Source: Sulfuritalea sp.
Lineage (GTDB): Bacteria > Pseudomonadota > Gammaproteobacteria > Burkholderiales > Rhodocyclaceae
Length of the DNA: 37,971 nt
Reading direction: 5' to 3'
NCBI GenBank assembly: GCA_030651305.1
Contig: JAUSCI010000004.1
Span: 1-37,971 of the forward strand
The notes below the pieces were generated by a model. It ran no database searches and was not told where the DNA came from. It saw only the letters and a list, made by a program, of their open reading frames with translations. The position numbers and the translations under genes were made by a program. Positions 1 through 7,278 of the stretch are shown piece by piece (positions within the stretch are counted from its first letter, which is position 1; every line of letters starts with the position of its first letter).

Positions 1-111
1 GGGAACATGGTCTTCGGCATACTCGGCTGGCGAGCGTGCATCGAGCACGGCGTCGAATTCCCTAAGGACCGACGCGCTCAACGCGACTGAGAGCTTCACT
101 GCCGGATGCAT
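1..111 (-). CDS. mnmH: tRNA 2-selenouridine synthase MnmH/SelU, N-terminal fragment (runs off left edge)
   Basis: Read on the minus strand from an ATG at 109-111, 37 codons stay open to the window edge. They end in a rhodanese-domain start, F-D-A-V-L-D-A-R-S-P-A-E-Y-A-E-D-H-V-P, which is the signature of the MnmH/SelU/YbbB N-terminus. The family uses selenophosphate to replace sulfur in 2-thiouridine at the tRNA wobble position. The catalytic Cys and the P-loop domain lie outside the window. A GTG at 97-99 (protein start V-K-L-S-V-A-L) is an equally possible start and is closer to the family norm. The gene is divergent from selD, whose product supplies the selenophosphate, which strongly supports the call. 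Confidence 0.8.
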   Translation of the reverse strand, partial: MHPAVKLSVALSASVLREFDAVLDARSPAEYAEDHVP

Positions 112-114
112 CCG
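103..114. promoter_or_regulatory. 12-bp perfect palindrome between divergent mnmH and selD, with a -10-like box beside it
   Basis: CGGATGCATCCG is its own reverse complement and overlaps the mnmH ATG. Directly after it, TAAAAT (116-121) resembles a sigma-70 -10 box pointing to selD. That would put transcription start within a few bases of the selD ATG at 131. There is no clear -35. It could be an operator shared by two selenium genes, or chance. Confidence 0.3.
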
Positions 115-130
115 CTAAAATTCTACCCCC

Positions 131-1183
131 ATGAACGCTCCCGGGAAGATCCGGCTTACCGAGTTCAGCCACGGCGGCGGCTGCGGTTGCAAGATCGCCC
201 CCGCGGTGCTCACCGAACTGCTCGCCTCGGCCCCGGTGCGCGGGCTGCCCGCGGCTTTGCTGGTGGGCACGGAAACCGCCGACGACGCTGCGGTGTACAA
301 GCTGAACGAATCGCAGGCGCTTGTGGCGACCACCGATTTCTTCACGCCGATCGTCGACGATCCGTACGAATTCGGCCGCATCGCCGCGACCAACGCGATC
401 TCCGACATCTACGCCATGGGCGCCAAGCCTATTCTTGCGCTGGCGGTGGTCGGCATGCCGCTCGACAAGCTGCCGCTCGATGTCATTGGCAAGATCCTGG
501 AGGGCGGCGAAAGCATCTGCGCCGCGGCCGGCATTCCGATCGCCGGCGGCCATACCATCGATTCCGTGGAGCCGATCTACGGCCTGGTGGTACTGGGCCT
601 GGTGCACCCCGACCGGGTGAAGACCAACGCCGCAGCGCGGCCCGGCGACGTACTGATCCTGGGCAAGCCACTCGGTGTCGGCGTGCTGTCGGCGGCGCTG
701 AAAAAGGGCGCGCTCGACGCTGCCGGCTATGACGCCATGATTGCCAGCACGACGAAGTTGAACACGCCGGGCAGACGCCTTGCTACGCTTGATGCGGTGC
801 ATGCGCTGACCGATGTCACCGGCTTTGGTCTTCTCGGTCACCTGCTGGAAGTCTGCCGCGGAGCAAAGCTGTCGGCATTTCTCGACATGGGCAAGATTCC
901 GCTGCTGGCCGGGGTCGAACGGCTGGCAACGGCGGGCTACATCACGGGCGCTTCATCGCGCAACTGGACGGCCTACGGCGAGGATGTCGCGCTCGACGCG
1001 ACGATCACCACCATGCAACGGGCATTGCTGACCGATCCGCAAACCAGTGGCGGCCTGCTGGTGGCCTGCGCGCCCGCGGCGGTCGATGAGGTGCTGGACA
1101 TGTTCCGCGCCGAAGGCTTCGCCACAGCCGCCGTGATCGGGCGTCTCGAATCCAGCCCGGCGCGGGTGAATGTGGGAGCCTGA
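131..1183 (+). CDS. selD: Selenide, water dikinase (selenophosphate synthetase)
   Basis: SelD makes selenophosphate from selenide and ATP, the selenium donor for selenocysteine and for 2-selenouridine in tRNA. The 350-residue protein has the usual length. The glycine-rich N-terminus carries the catalytic pair C18 and K21 in S-H-G-G-G-C-G-C-K, so this is the Cys and not the Sec form. ATP-binding features follow: D-D-A-A-V-Y near residue 52, T-T-D-F-F-T-P, a long G-G-H-T-I segment and the C-terminal D-P-Q-T-S-G-G-L-L motif. The start ATG lies only 19 bp from the divergent mnmH ATG and has no good ribosome-binding site, so a leaderless or very short leader mRNA is possible. No selA, selB or selC is seen here. 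Confidence 0.97.
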   Translation: MNAPGKIRLTEFSHGGGCGCKIAPAVLTELLASAPVRGLPAALLVGTETADDAAVYKLNESQALVATTDFFTPIVDDPYEFGRIAATNAISDIYAMGAKPILALAVVGMPLDKLPLDVIGKILEGGESICAAAGIPIAGGHTIDSVEPIYGLVVLGLVHPDRVKTNAAARPGDVLILGKPLGVGVLSAALKKGALDAAGYDAMIASTTKLNTPGRRLATLDAVHALTDVTGFGLLGHLLEVCRGAKLSAFLDMGKIPLLAGVERLATAGYITGASSRNWTAYGEDVALDATITTMQRALLTDPQTSGGLLVACAPAAVDEVLDMFRAEGFATAAVIGRLESSPARVNVGA

Positions 1184-1200
1184 GACTATGACGACATAGA

Positions 1201-1227
1201 TCGCCGTGTCGCCAGCGCCGACTTTCA
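1201..1227 (-). repeat. Dispersed short repeat, copy A (intergenic, after selD)
   Basis: Read on the minus strand, this 27-mer is identical over all 27 bases to 24133-24159 inside recO. Its core is AGTCGGCGCTGG, a variable triplet, then CACGGCG. It sits 17 bp past the selD stop. Confidence 0.8.
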
Positions 1228-1327
1228 ACGACCATTCGAATTCAAGTCAAGCTTGGCCCGTTGATTCGCTTTGATTCGAAATGAAAGAGAAATGTCTCAG
1301 CGCTACGGGGGGCTTGAGAAAAGCAGG

Positions 1328-1660
1328 CTATTGAACTGACAACTGAACGTGCTTGCCTGTTCTGGCCAACATGTCCACCAAGGAATCAATCGTGAATTTG
1401 ACGGACTTCTTGTGGATTACGTCGGAAACACGCGGCCTCGTTACACCGAGAATCTGCGCGGCATCTGCCTGTTTCAGCTTCTTCTCATCAATCCATTCGG
1501 CCAGTTCGGTCATCAGGGCCTCCTTGATGGCCAGCTTTTCCGAGATGATTCGTTTCGATTCCGCTTGCAGCGCAGCAGCTTCTTCCGGCGCGAACCCCAA
1601 GTCAGCGAACACGTTTCCGCCTACAGCGGTAATGTGCATGGATTTGGTCGCGATACTCAT
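1328..1660 (-). CDS. HigA-type antitoxin, XRE-family DNA-binding protein
   Basis: This 110-residue protein has a C-terminal helix-turn-helix (about residues 62-90, with L-K-Q-A-D-A-A-Q-I-L-G-V-T-R-P-R-V-S-D). It matches the small XRE/HTH_37 antitoxins that are encoded just after a RelE/HigB-like toxin. The N-terminal 50 residues are less conserved and probably wrap the toxin. Its ATG overlaps the upstream toxin stop by 4 bp (ATGA), implying translational coupling. Antitoxins of this family normally bind their own promoter together with the toxin, and that promoter would lie upstream of 2004. Local base composition is lower in GC than the neighbouring housekeeping genes, consistent with acquisition. 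Confidence 0.85.
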   Translation of the reverse strand: MSIATKSMHITAVGGNVFADLGFAPEEAAALQAESKRIISEKLAIKEALMTELAEWIDEKKLKQADAAQILGVTRPRVSDVIHKKSVKFTIDSLVDMLARTGKHVQLSVQ

Positions 1661-2004
1661 TTCTTGCTCCTTTCCTGGATGACAGCCTTGTAGCGAGTGG
1701 CGGCAACATCCTTGTCTTGTTTGCTGGTGGTGTTCGTCTTCTTCTTGAAACAGTGCAGCACATAGACCGCTTCTGAAAATTTAGCCACGTACATTACCCG
1801 GAACCAGCCATCGTCGAGATTGATGATGATTTCTTTCGTGCCTGCACCAACATCGTCAAACGGCTTCCAATGGTCTGGCTCCAATCCAGCTTGAACCTGA
1901 CCAAGCTGGCGGCCGGCTTCCCTGCGAGCATTCGGGGTGAAGATGTCGTCATCCTTGATGTCTCGTAGCGAAGACCCGCGCCAATCAATTGGTTTTTCAT
2001 CCAT
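1657..2004 (-). CDS. HigB/RelE-superfamily toxin (phage Gp49-like)
   Basis: This 115-residue protein has the Gp49-like (RelE/HigB superfamily) pattern. An N-terminal W-R-G-S-S-L-R-D-I-K segment is followed by A-R-R-E-A-G-R-Q-L, then K-P-F-D-D-V-G-A-G-T-K-E-I, then the beta-strand core W-F-R-V-M-Y-V-A-K-F and V-Y-V-L-H-C-F-K-K-K. Family members are ribosome-dependent mRNA endonucleases. Toxin-first order with an overlapping HTH antitoxin is the HigBA arrangement. The toxin start at 2004 is clear (M-D-E-K-P-I-D-W), with a GAGAGG-like ribosome site just before it. The gene's 5' end abuts the truncated RTX gene on the other strand. Confidence 0.85.
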   Translation of the reverse strand: MDEKPIDWRGSSLRDIKDDDIFTPNARREAGRQLGQVQAGLEPDHWKPFDDVGAGTKEIIINLDDGWFRVMYVAKFSEAVYVLHCFKKKTNTTSKQDKDVAATRYKAVIQERSKK

Positions 2005-3755
2005 ATCGCCTCTCGCTTAGTGTATCAGAACTTATACGCGCAATCGTCGGTGGCGCGGATCGGGATTCGTTGTTCTTGGGTGCCGGCAACGACATCAACA
2101 TCGCCCGTGGCGGTAGCAACTATCTCGATGGCGGCGAAGGCAGGGACTGGTACGTCTTCGACACCGGCTCCGGCATCAACCACATCGCCGATTCCGGCCC
2201 CGCTTCGACATGCTCAGGACACGTTCGCGACGAACTCCATATCGACAACTTCGACCCGGACAACCCGCTCACCACTTGCGCGATCGACACCTTCCAGTTC
2301 GCCGACCGCAGCCTTAGCCTGCAAGAGATCCTCGACATCGGCATGGACCTCGAAGGCACACCGCAAGACGATTTCATCGTCGGCACCGGCATGAAGGAAA
2401 GCATCAACGCCCTGGCCGGCGACGACATCATCCTCGCCGGCGGCGGCAATGACGTGATCGACGCCAGCGCCGGCAATGACACCATCGATGCCGGGGAGGG
2501 CAACGATAGTGTCATCGGCGGCGAAGGCAATGACCTGCTGGACGGCGGCACGGGCAGCGACAGCCTCGCCGGCGGAACCGGCGACGACAGCTACGTCGTC
2601 GATGACCCGGCCGACACGGTCATCGAACTTGCCGCGCAAGGCATCGACACCGTCCAAAGCAGCATCAGCCACACCCTCGCCGCCAATCTGGAAAACCTAA
2701 CCCTCACCGGCACGGCGAACACCAACGCCACCGGCAACGAACTGAACAACACCCTCACCGGCAACGCCGGCAACAACGTACTCGATGGCAAAGTCGGCGC
2801 TGACACCACGGCGGGCGGTGCCGGCGACGACAGCTACCTCATCGACAATGCCGGCGATATCGTGATCGAAGACCTCGACGCCGGCACCGACACCGTCCTC
2901 AGCAGCCTCGTCAACTACACCCTGACCGACAAAGTCGAGAACCTCAGCCCGACGCTGACGGCGAATCAAAACGGCACCGGCAATGCACTGGACAACACCC
3001 TCACCGGCAATACCTGGGTCAATGTGCTCGACGGCGGCAGCGGCGCGGATGTGATGGATGGCGGGTTGGGCAACGACAGCTATGTCGTCGATGACACCGG
3101 CGACCAGGTGATCGAAGCACTGGTCGGCCCGACTTACGCCGGCACGCAATGGTTCTGGTCCGGCACGCGCTGGGAAACCCGGCCCTACACCTACGTCGTC
3201 GCCGATGCCGCCGACACCGTCAAAGCCTCGATCGACTACACCCTCGGCGCCAATCTGGAGAACCTCACCCTCACCGGTACGGCGAACCTCGACGGCACCG
3301 GCAATGCGCTGCACAACCTCATCAACGGCAACGACGGCGACAACGTCCTGCTCGGCCTGGACGGCTATGATAGCCTGCAGGGCGGCGCGGGCAGCGATGT
3401 GCTGGAGGGCGACGACGCGCTGGACGGCGGCACGGGCGCGGATGTGATGGACGGTGGCCTGGGCTACGACACCTACACCGTGGACAACGCCAGCGATCAG
3501 TTGATCGAAGGGTCGGTTGCCGAAACGTGGTGGGGTGGACAGGGCTGGGATACCGCCAACTCCTCGGTGTCGTACACCCTGCCCGACAACGTCGAGTCGC
3601 TCGTGCTCACCGGCACGGACAACATTGACGGCAGCGGCAGCGCGCAGGACAACCGGATCATCGGCAACGAAGGCATCAACCTGCTGGCCGGCGGGCAGGG
3701 CGGTGACAGGCTAGTGGCGGATCGCAAGAGAATCCACTTGCGATATCCAGCATAA
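1989..3755 (+). CDS. Truncated RTX hemolysin-type calcium-binding repeat protein
   Basis: The frame encodes glycine/aspartate nonapeptides (G-G-x-G-x-D-x-x-x) from about residue 22. These alternate with 60-75-residue modules built on N-L-E-N-L-T-L-T-G-T-A-N, the pattern of large secreted RTX proteins that fold into Ca2+-binding beta-rolls. There is no N-terminal effector domain and no signal. The first ~20 residues are antisense to the toxin gene and look non-native, so the true 5' end was lost. The 3' end breaks off inside a repeat (G-G-Q-G-G-D) at about 3710, continues with unrelated residues and stops at a hairpin. The usual C-terminal type I secretion signal is therefore missing too. I read it as an internal fragment of a much larger adhesin or toxin, probably non-functional. 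Confidence 0.75.
   Translation: MVFHPYRLSLSVSELIRAIVGGADRDSLFLGAGNDINIARGGSNYLDGGEGRDWYVFDTGSGINHIADSGPASTCSGHVRDELHIDNFDPDNPLTTCAIDTFQFADRSLSLQEILDIGMDLEGTPQDDFIVGTGMKESINALAGDDIILAGGGNDVIDASAGNDTIDAGEGNDSVIGGEGNDLLDGGTGSDSLAGGTGDDSYVVDDPADTVIELAAQGIDTVQSSISHTLAANLENLTLTGTANTNATGNELNNTLTGNAGNNVLDGKVGADTTAGGAGDDSYLIDNAGDIVIEDLDAGTDTVLSSLVNYTLTDKVENLSPTLTANQNGTGNALDNTLTGNTWVNVLDGGSGADVMDGGLGNDSYVVDDTGDQVIEALVGPTYAGTQWFWSGTRWETRPYTYVVADAADTVKASIDYTLGANLENLTLTGTANLDGTGNALHNLINGNDGDNVLLGLDGYDSLQGGAGSDVLEGDDALDGGTGADVMDGGLGYDTYTVDNASDQLIEGSVAETWWGGQGWDTANSSVSYTLPDNVESLVLTGTDNIDGSGSAQDNRIIGNEGINLLAGGQGGDRLVADRKRIHLRYPA
3721..3744. repeat. Perfect 8-bp inverted repeat at the RTX breakpoint
   Basis: ATCGCAAG, an 8-base loop, then CTTGCGAT form a perfect hairpin. 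It lies where RTX homology ends, so it may mark an insertion or excision boundary. It has no T-run and does not look like a terminator. Confidence 0.55.
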
Positions 3756-3757
3756 TC

Positions 3758-3785
3758 AAAGGGGCCAGGGTCGAATTTAATTGCA
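3758..3785 (+). repeat. GGGGYCAG box, left copy (mobile-element relic)
   Basis: GGGGCCAGGGTCGAATTTAA at 3761-3780 resembles boxes seen beside REP-associated (RAYT) or IS200-like units. A related box, GGGGTCAGAG, lies at 4080-4089, and another GGGGTCAG at 28251-28258. The first two bracket the truncated antitoxin below. The assignment to a transposon class comes from memory and is uncertain. Confidence 0.35.
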
Positions 3786-3814
3786 ATGATGCACGCCGAG
3801 TACGACCGCAACGC

Positions 3815-4054
3815 ATGGACGAAATGATGAACGCCGTAATCGATTTGCATCGTGTTGTTCCTGCCTGGCAGGCGCTTCAGTCTACTTTGCCTCTCGCGCA
3901 CATCGAGACCGAGGCAGACTATGCCCTGACGACGGCTTTGCTCAATACCCTGCTCGATACTGTGCGCGATGACCGCGAACACCCGCTTTATTCGCTCGTG
4001 TCGGTTATTGGGGACTTGATCGAGGCTTACGAGATCGACCACGAGCCGCTCTAG
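3815..4054 (+). pseudogene. HigA (YgjM-type) antitoxin, N-terminal half only
   Basis: Its 79 residues match the alpha-helical toxin-binding half of the HigA/YgjM antitoxin family. E-T-E-A-D-Y-A-L-T-T-A-L-L-N-T-L-L-D is followed by H-P-L-Y-S-L-V-S-V-I-G-D-L-I-E-A-Y-E. Family members are about 130-140 residues and continue into a helix-turn-helix, but here a TAG ends the frame exactly before that domain. No HigB toxin flanks it. Homology begins at the second methionine (M5, 3827). It could be a dead gene or an orphan stub that can still bind a toxin but not DNA. It is bounded by two GGGGYCAG boxes. Confidence 0.65.
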
Positions 4055-4148
4055 CAAATTGCCATCGGAGTCTGCCACCGGGGTCAGAGACAATTGCTCT
4101 CGCCGGTGCAGAAAGCCTGGCACGAAGCGGCGCCGGAGCGCTGAGCCT

Positions 4149-5138
4149 TTATCCGGCGCGGCGGGCGAAGAACAGGGCAAACCAGGCACGCGGGTCGGTC
4201 CATAGCTGAATGTCGGCAAAGCCTGCCGACGCCAGCAGGGCCGTGAATCCTTCCGGCGAATACTTGTACGAGTTCTCGGTATGGATTCGTTCGCCGGCGG
4301 CGAAATGCCTGAGGCTGCGACCGGTGCTGTCCGGCCAGCTTGCGCTGAGTGCGCGGCGGGCCTCCAGATACATTTCGATGCGGGCCTCGGCGGCGTTGTA
4401 AAAGGCCACGTGTCGCCAGTCGCCGATGTCGAAGTCGGCATCGAGGCGGGCATTGACATGTCGCAGCAGGTTGCGGTTGAAGGCGGCGGTGACGCCCAGG
4501 GCGTCGTCGTAGGCCGCGTCGAGCAGGGCAGCGTCCTTGATCAGGTCGACGCCGATCAGCAGGCCGCCCGAGGCGTCCATCTGCGCCGCCAGTCGGCGCA
4601 GAAACCGGCCGGCTTCGGGTGGACTGAAGTTGCCGATGCTGGAGCCGGGATAGAAGAACATGCGCCGTGCCGCCGGCAGATCGTCGGGCAGTTGTAGTTC
4701 ATGCGTGAAGTCGGCCCCGATGCCGATCATCTCGACCGCCGGCAGTTCGCGTTTCAATTGCTGCAGCGAATCGCGCATGAAGTCGACTGAAATATCGACC
4801 GCGACATAGCGGGCGGGACGAACTCCGGCATGGAAAAGCCGGCCGGCCTTGCCGCAACTGCCGCAGCCCAGATCGATGAGCGTGAAGTCTTCGCCCAGCG
4901 CTTGTCTGATGGCTGAAAGATGCTCTGCGAAGATGGCCGCCTCGGTGCGGGTCGGGTAGTACTCCGGCAGTTCGGTGATTGCTTCGAAGAGACGCGAGCC
5001 GAGTTTGTCGTAAAAGAATTTCGGCGCGATGCATGCCTGCGGCTGCAACAGTCCGGCGGCCAGTTCCTGGCGCAAACGGGCTTTTTGTCGCGGCGAGTCC
5101 CAGTCGAGAATTTGCTGAAATCTGACCTGAGGTGGCAT
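4149..5138 (-). CDS. egtD: L-histidine N-alpha-methyltransferase (ergothioneine pathway), EgtD
   Basis: EgtD transfers three methyl groups from S-adenosylmethionine to the histidine amino group, giving hercynine, the first step to ergothioneine. The 329-residue length is typical. Visible family marks are F-Y-D-K-L-G-S-R-L-F-E-A-I near residue 42, L-P-E-Y-Y-P-T-R-T-E, the SAM-binding L-I-D-L-G-C-G-S-C-G-K, F-Y-P-G-S-S-I-G-N-F (the Asn that contacts histidine) and the C-terminal T-E-N-S-Y-K-Y with the E-x-S substrate pair. It is last in the maf/RsmI-like/egtD operon; its ATG is one base past the stop of the gene before it. The sulfoxide synthase EgtB, usually adjacent, is absent from this window. 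Confidence 0.92.
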   Translation of the reverse strand: MPPQVRFQQILDWDSPRQKARLRQELAAGLLQPQACIAPKFFYDKLGSRLFEAITELPEYYPTRTEAAIFAEHLSAIRQALGEDFTLIDLGCGSCGKAGRLFHAGVRPARYVAVDISVDFMRDSLQQLKRELPAVEMIGIGADFTHELQLPDDLPAARRMFFYPGSSIGNFSPPEAGRFLRRLAAQMDASGGLLIGVDLIKDAALLDAAYDDALGVTAAFNRNLLRHVNARLDADFDIGDWRHVAFYNAAEARIEMYLEARRALSASWPDSTGRSLRHFAAGERIHTENSYKYSPEGFTALLASAGFADIQLWTDPRAWFALFFARRAG

Positions 5139-5139
5139 A

Positions 5140-5850
5140 TCAGTCAGCCAGCAGCAGAAAAACGGTGGGGCGCTTGTCCAGGTCCGGCGGCGCGACCGTT
5201 TTCCAGTCTGCGATGCGGCGCGTGGCGATTTGTTCGCTGCTCAATGTCAGGTCGGTGGCCAGGCAAAGGCGCGTTTTCGGCCGGCAGTTGAGAAGCAGTG
5301 CGGCGAGCAGGGCGTGGTTGCGGTACGGCGTTTCGATGAATAGCTGGGTTTGCTGAAGTCGCGCCGACTCCTTTTCCAGTTCGGCGATGCGGCTGCCGCG
5401 TTCCGGTTCGCGCGCCGGCAGGTAGCCGTGAAAGGCGAAGCGCTGGCCGTCCAGGCCGGAGGCCATCAGCGCCAGCAGCAGCGAGGAGGGGCCCACCAGC
5501 GGCCTGACGGTAAGGCCAAGTTCGTGGGCGCGGCGCACCAGCAGGGCGCCGGGATCGGCCACGGCCGGGCACCCGGCCTCCGACATCAGTCCGACATCGT
5601 GGCCCGTCAGTAGCGGTGACAACAGGCGCTCCATTTCGGCGGCGGTGGGTTTCTCAGCCAACTGCTCGATGGTCAACTCGCGCAAGGGCAGGGGATGGCC
5701 GATGCGCTTGAGTTCGGCGCGTGCCGTTTTGGCGTTTTCGGCGACATAATGAGTCAGCCGGCAGGCAGCTTCCCGGCTGGCCGCCGGCAGATAGTTTTGC
5801 CATGGTGCATCGCCAAGGGCGACAGGCAGCAGCCAGAGCGTGCCGGACAT
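5140..5850 (-). CDS. RsmI-like tetrapyrrole-methylase-fold SAM methyltransferase
   Basis: This 236-residue protein has the tetrapyrrole (corrin/porphyrin) methylase fold of the RsmI group. Conserved pieces are S-E-A-G-C-P-A-V-A-D-P-G-A-L-L-V-R, V-R-P-L-V-G-P-S-S-L-L-L-A-L, F-A-F-H-G-Y-L-P and F-I-E-T-P-Y-R-N-H. True RsmI, which 2'-O-methylates C1402 of 16S rRNA, is about 280 residues and begins with a P-T-P-I-G-N-L motif. Here that position reads L-P-V-A-L-G-D-A-P, so I take it as the shorter paralogue often found beside maf, with unknown substrate. The start is M-S-G-T-L-W at 5850; longer in-frame readings would overlap maf heavily. Confidence 0.85.
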   Translation of the reverse strand: MSGTLWLLPVALGDAPWQNYLPAASREAACRLTHYVAENAKTARAELKRIGHPLPLRELTIEQLAEKPTAAEMERLLSPLLTGHDVGLMSEAGCPAVADPGALLVRRAHELGLTVRPLVGPSSLLLALMASGLDGQRFAFHGYLPAREPERGSRIAELEKESARLQQTQLFIETPYRNHALLAALLLNCRPKTRLCLATDLTLSSEQIATRRIADWKTVAPPDLDKRPTVFLLLAD

Positions 5851-5855
5851 GAGCG

Positions 5856-6437
5856 TCAGGGCAGGGCCACGCCTTCGGCGCGCAGCATGCCGCACAGGGC
5901 TATCAGCGGCAGGCCTATCAGCGCGTTGGGATCGTCGCCGCGCAGGTAGCTGAGCAGGGAAATGCCCAGGCCTTCGGACTTGGCGCTGCCGGCGCAATTG
6001 AGCGCATCTTCTTTGTCGAGGTAGGACTCGATCTCGGCGTCGGTCAGGTCGCGAAAGCCGACATGAGTGTCAGCGCAGCACACTTGCGCGCGGCCCGTGG
6101 CGCTGTTGAGCAGGCACAAGCCGGTGTGGAAGACCACTTCCTTGCCACGCATTTGGTGCAACTGGGCAACGGCATTCTCACGGCTTCCCGGCTTGCCGAA
6201 TCGCTCGCCGCCGCTGGCGGCTACCTGGTCCGAGCCGATAATCAGCGCGTCGGGATAGCGCTGTGCCACGGCGCGGGCCTTGGCTTCGGCCAGGCGTTGT
6301 GCGGTGGCGGCGGGGGCTTCGCCCGTCAGCGCCGACTCGTCTGTTTCGGGCACGGCTGTGGCGAAGGGGATCTGCAGGCGAGCCAGAAGTTCGCGGCGGA
6401 AGGGCGAGGTCGAGGCGAGAACGACGAGGCGAGCCAT
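5856..6437 (-). CDS. Maf-family nucleotide pyrophosphatase, YceF type (7-methyl-GTP pyrophosphatase)
   Basis: Maf proteins hydrolyse modified nucleoside triphosphates; the YceF group prefers 7-methyl-GTP. The 193-residue protein follows E. coli YceF closely from [12 protein letters not shown] through I-I-G-S-D-Q-V-A (catalytic Asp), [12 protein letters not shown] and [11 protein letters not shown] start it at M-A-R-L-V-V-L-A-S (6437) and not at the earlier in-frame ATG, because every family member begins there. It is divergent from yceD-rpmF, the arrangement also seen in E. coli, and heads the operon with the RsmI-like gene and egtD. Confidence 0.93.
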   Translation of the reverse strand: MARLVVLASTSPFRRELLARLQIPFATAVPETDESALTGEAPAATAQRLAEAKARAVAQRYPDALIIGSDQVAASGGERFGKPGSRENAVAQLHQMRGKEVVFHTGLCLLNSATGRAQVCCADTHVGFRDLTDAEIESYLDKEDALNCAGSAKSEGLGISLLSYLRGDDPNALIGLPLIALCGMLRAEGVALP

Positions 6438-6446
6438 GTTTCTGAC

Positions 6447-6476
6447 TTGAAAAGAGAGGGCCGGGCATGATAACAT
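6447..6476 (+). promoter_or_regulatory. Candidate sigma-70 promoter for yceD-rpmF
   Basis: TTGAAA (6447-6452) and TAACAT (6471-6476) are 18 bp apart in the 46-bp gap between divergent maf and yceD. They match 5/6 and 4/6 consensus positions. Transcription would begin near 6483, so the first in-frame TTG of yceD (6484) is unlikely to be the start. Confidence 0.4.
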
Positions 6477-6504
6477 TCACCGTTTGTCGCGCGAGCACTT
6501 GTCC

Positions 6505-7002
6505 GTGTCTGATTCAATTGCGGGAACGGTCATAGACTGTCTTGAGTTCGCGCGCAGTGGCGGTGTGCTGGAGCGTCGCATTGGCCTGGATGAATTGCCG
6601 CGCCTGGCAGACCTGCTGACCACAACAGAGGGTTTCTTGTCGGTTCGGCTGGAGGGATGGCAGGACGACGAAGGCAGGTCGTGGTTGCAACTTGATATTG
6701 CAGGCGAACCGGTTCTGTGTTGCCAGCGTTGCCTTGGCGGCGTCAAGTTTCCGCTGGGTATCCGTAGTCGGCTGCAACTGATAGCGTTCGGCGAGGAATG
6801 GCCGGACGACGATCTGGAGGACGACAGCGCCGATGCCATTGCAGCCGAAACGGCGCTGGCGGTGCTGCAACTGATTGAAGATGAAGTATTGCTGGCGCTG
6901 CCGATCGCGCCGCGACATGAACAATGCGAATCGCCGTCGGCGAACGCAAGTGGACAGGGGCCATCGCCGTTTGCGGCGCTGGCCGCTTTGAAGAAGCAGT
7001 AA
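6505..7002 (+). CDS. yceD: YceD family (DUF177) protein, 23S rRNA accumulation
   Basis: YceD/DUF177 proteins are acidic, are needed for normal 23S rRNA levels and are almost always encoded just before rpmF. This one carries the C-Q-R-C knuckle near the middle (V-L-C-C-Q-R-C-L-G), the V-E-D-E type segment [16 protein letters not shown] and the C-terminal [10 protein letters not shown]. The start is ambiguous: GTG 6505 (V-S-D-S-I-A-G) gives a normal family N-terminus, while in-frame TTG codons at 6499 and 6484 would extend it by 2 or 7 residues. No strong ribosome site favours any of them. Confidence 0.88.
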   Translation: MSDSIAGTVIDCLEFARSGGVLERRIGLDELPRLADLLTTTEGFLSVRLEGWQDDEGRSWLQLDIAGEPVLCCQRCLGGVKFPLGIRSRLQLIAFGEEWPDDDLEDDSADAIAAETALAVLQLIEDEVLLALPIAPRHEQCESPSANASGQGPSPFAALAALKKQ

Positions 7003-7018
7003 GACAAGGAGTAGCGAA

Positions 7019-7198
7019 ATGGCCGTACAACAGAACAAGAAATCCCCGTCCAAGCGCGGCATGCATCGCGCGCATGATTTTCTGACCAACCCGCCGCTGG
7101 CCGTCGAGGCGACCACGGGCGAAGTCCATCTGCGCCACCATATTTCGCCGTCCGGCGTGTATCGCGGCAAGAAGGTCGTAAAGGCCAAGGGCGAATAA
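7019..7198 (+). CDS. rpmF: 50S ribosomal protein L32
   Basis: The 59-residue protein starts [20 protein letters not shown], the L32 signature. It continues with [16 protein letters not shown], typical of the proteobacterial zinc-free form (no Cys-x2-Cys). An ideal AAGGAG lies 7 bp before the ATG. It is co-transcribed with yceD; plsX and the fatty-acid genes follow past a terminator, linking ribosome and membrane synthesis as in many Gram-negatives. Confidence 0.97.
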   Translation: MAVQQNKKSPSKRGMHRAHDFLTNPPLAVEATTGEVHLRHHISPSGVYRGKKVVKAKGE

Positions 7199-7214
7199 TC
7201 CACTTTGTTGAAAC

Positions 7215-7248
7215 CGGCCGGATGCGTCTTGCGCGTCCGGCCGTTTTT
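7215..7248 (+). terminator. Rho-independent terminator after rpmF
   Basis: CGGCCGGA at 7215-7222 pairs with TCCGGCCG at 7236-7243, with extra GCG/CGC pairing inside and a short TCTT loop, followed by five T. It separates yceD-rpmF from plsX and may allow partial read-through to the fab genes. Confidence 0.85.
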
Positions 7249-7278
7249 ACATAAAGAGCCCCGGAAGATCACTCGACG

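Noticed and set aside
2788-2815. Match to the dispersed repeat inside the RTX gene
   Set aside because: G-K-V-G-A-D-T-T-A-G-G is also a plausible variant of the RTX G-G-x-G-A-D motif, so convergence by coding sequence cannot be excluded; not counted as firm.
2400-3720. Regular repeats in 2400-3720 as a CRISPR array
   Set aside because: The repeats are in frame, of uneven length and encode RTX nonapeptides; there are no uniform spacers.
6327-6340. AGTCGGCGCTG in maf as another dispersed-repeat copy
   Set aside because: Only the first 11 bases match, the CACGGCG half is absent and the residues are conserved in YceF.
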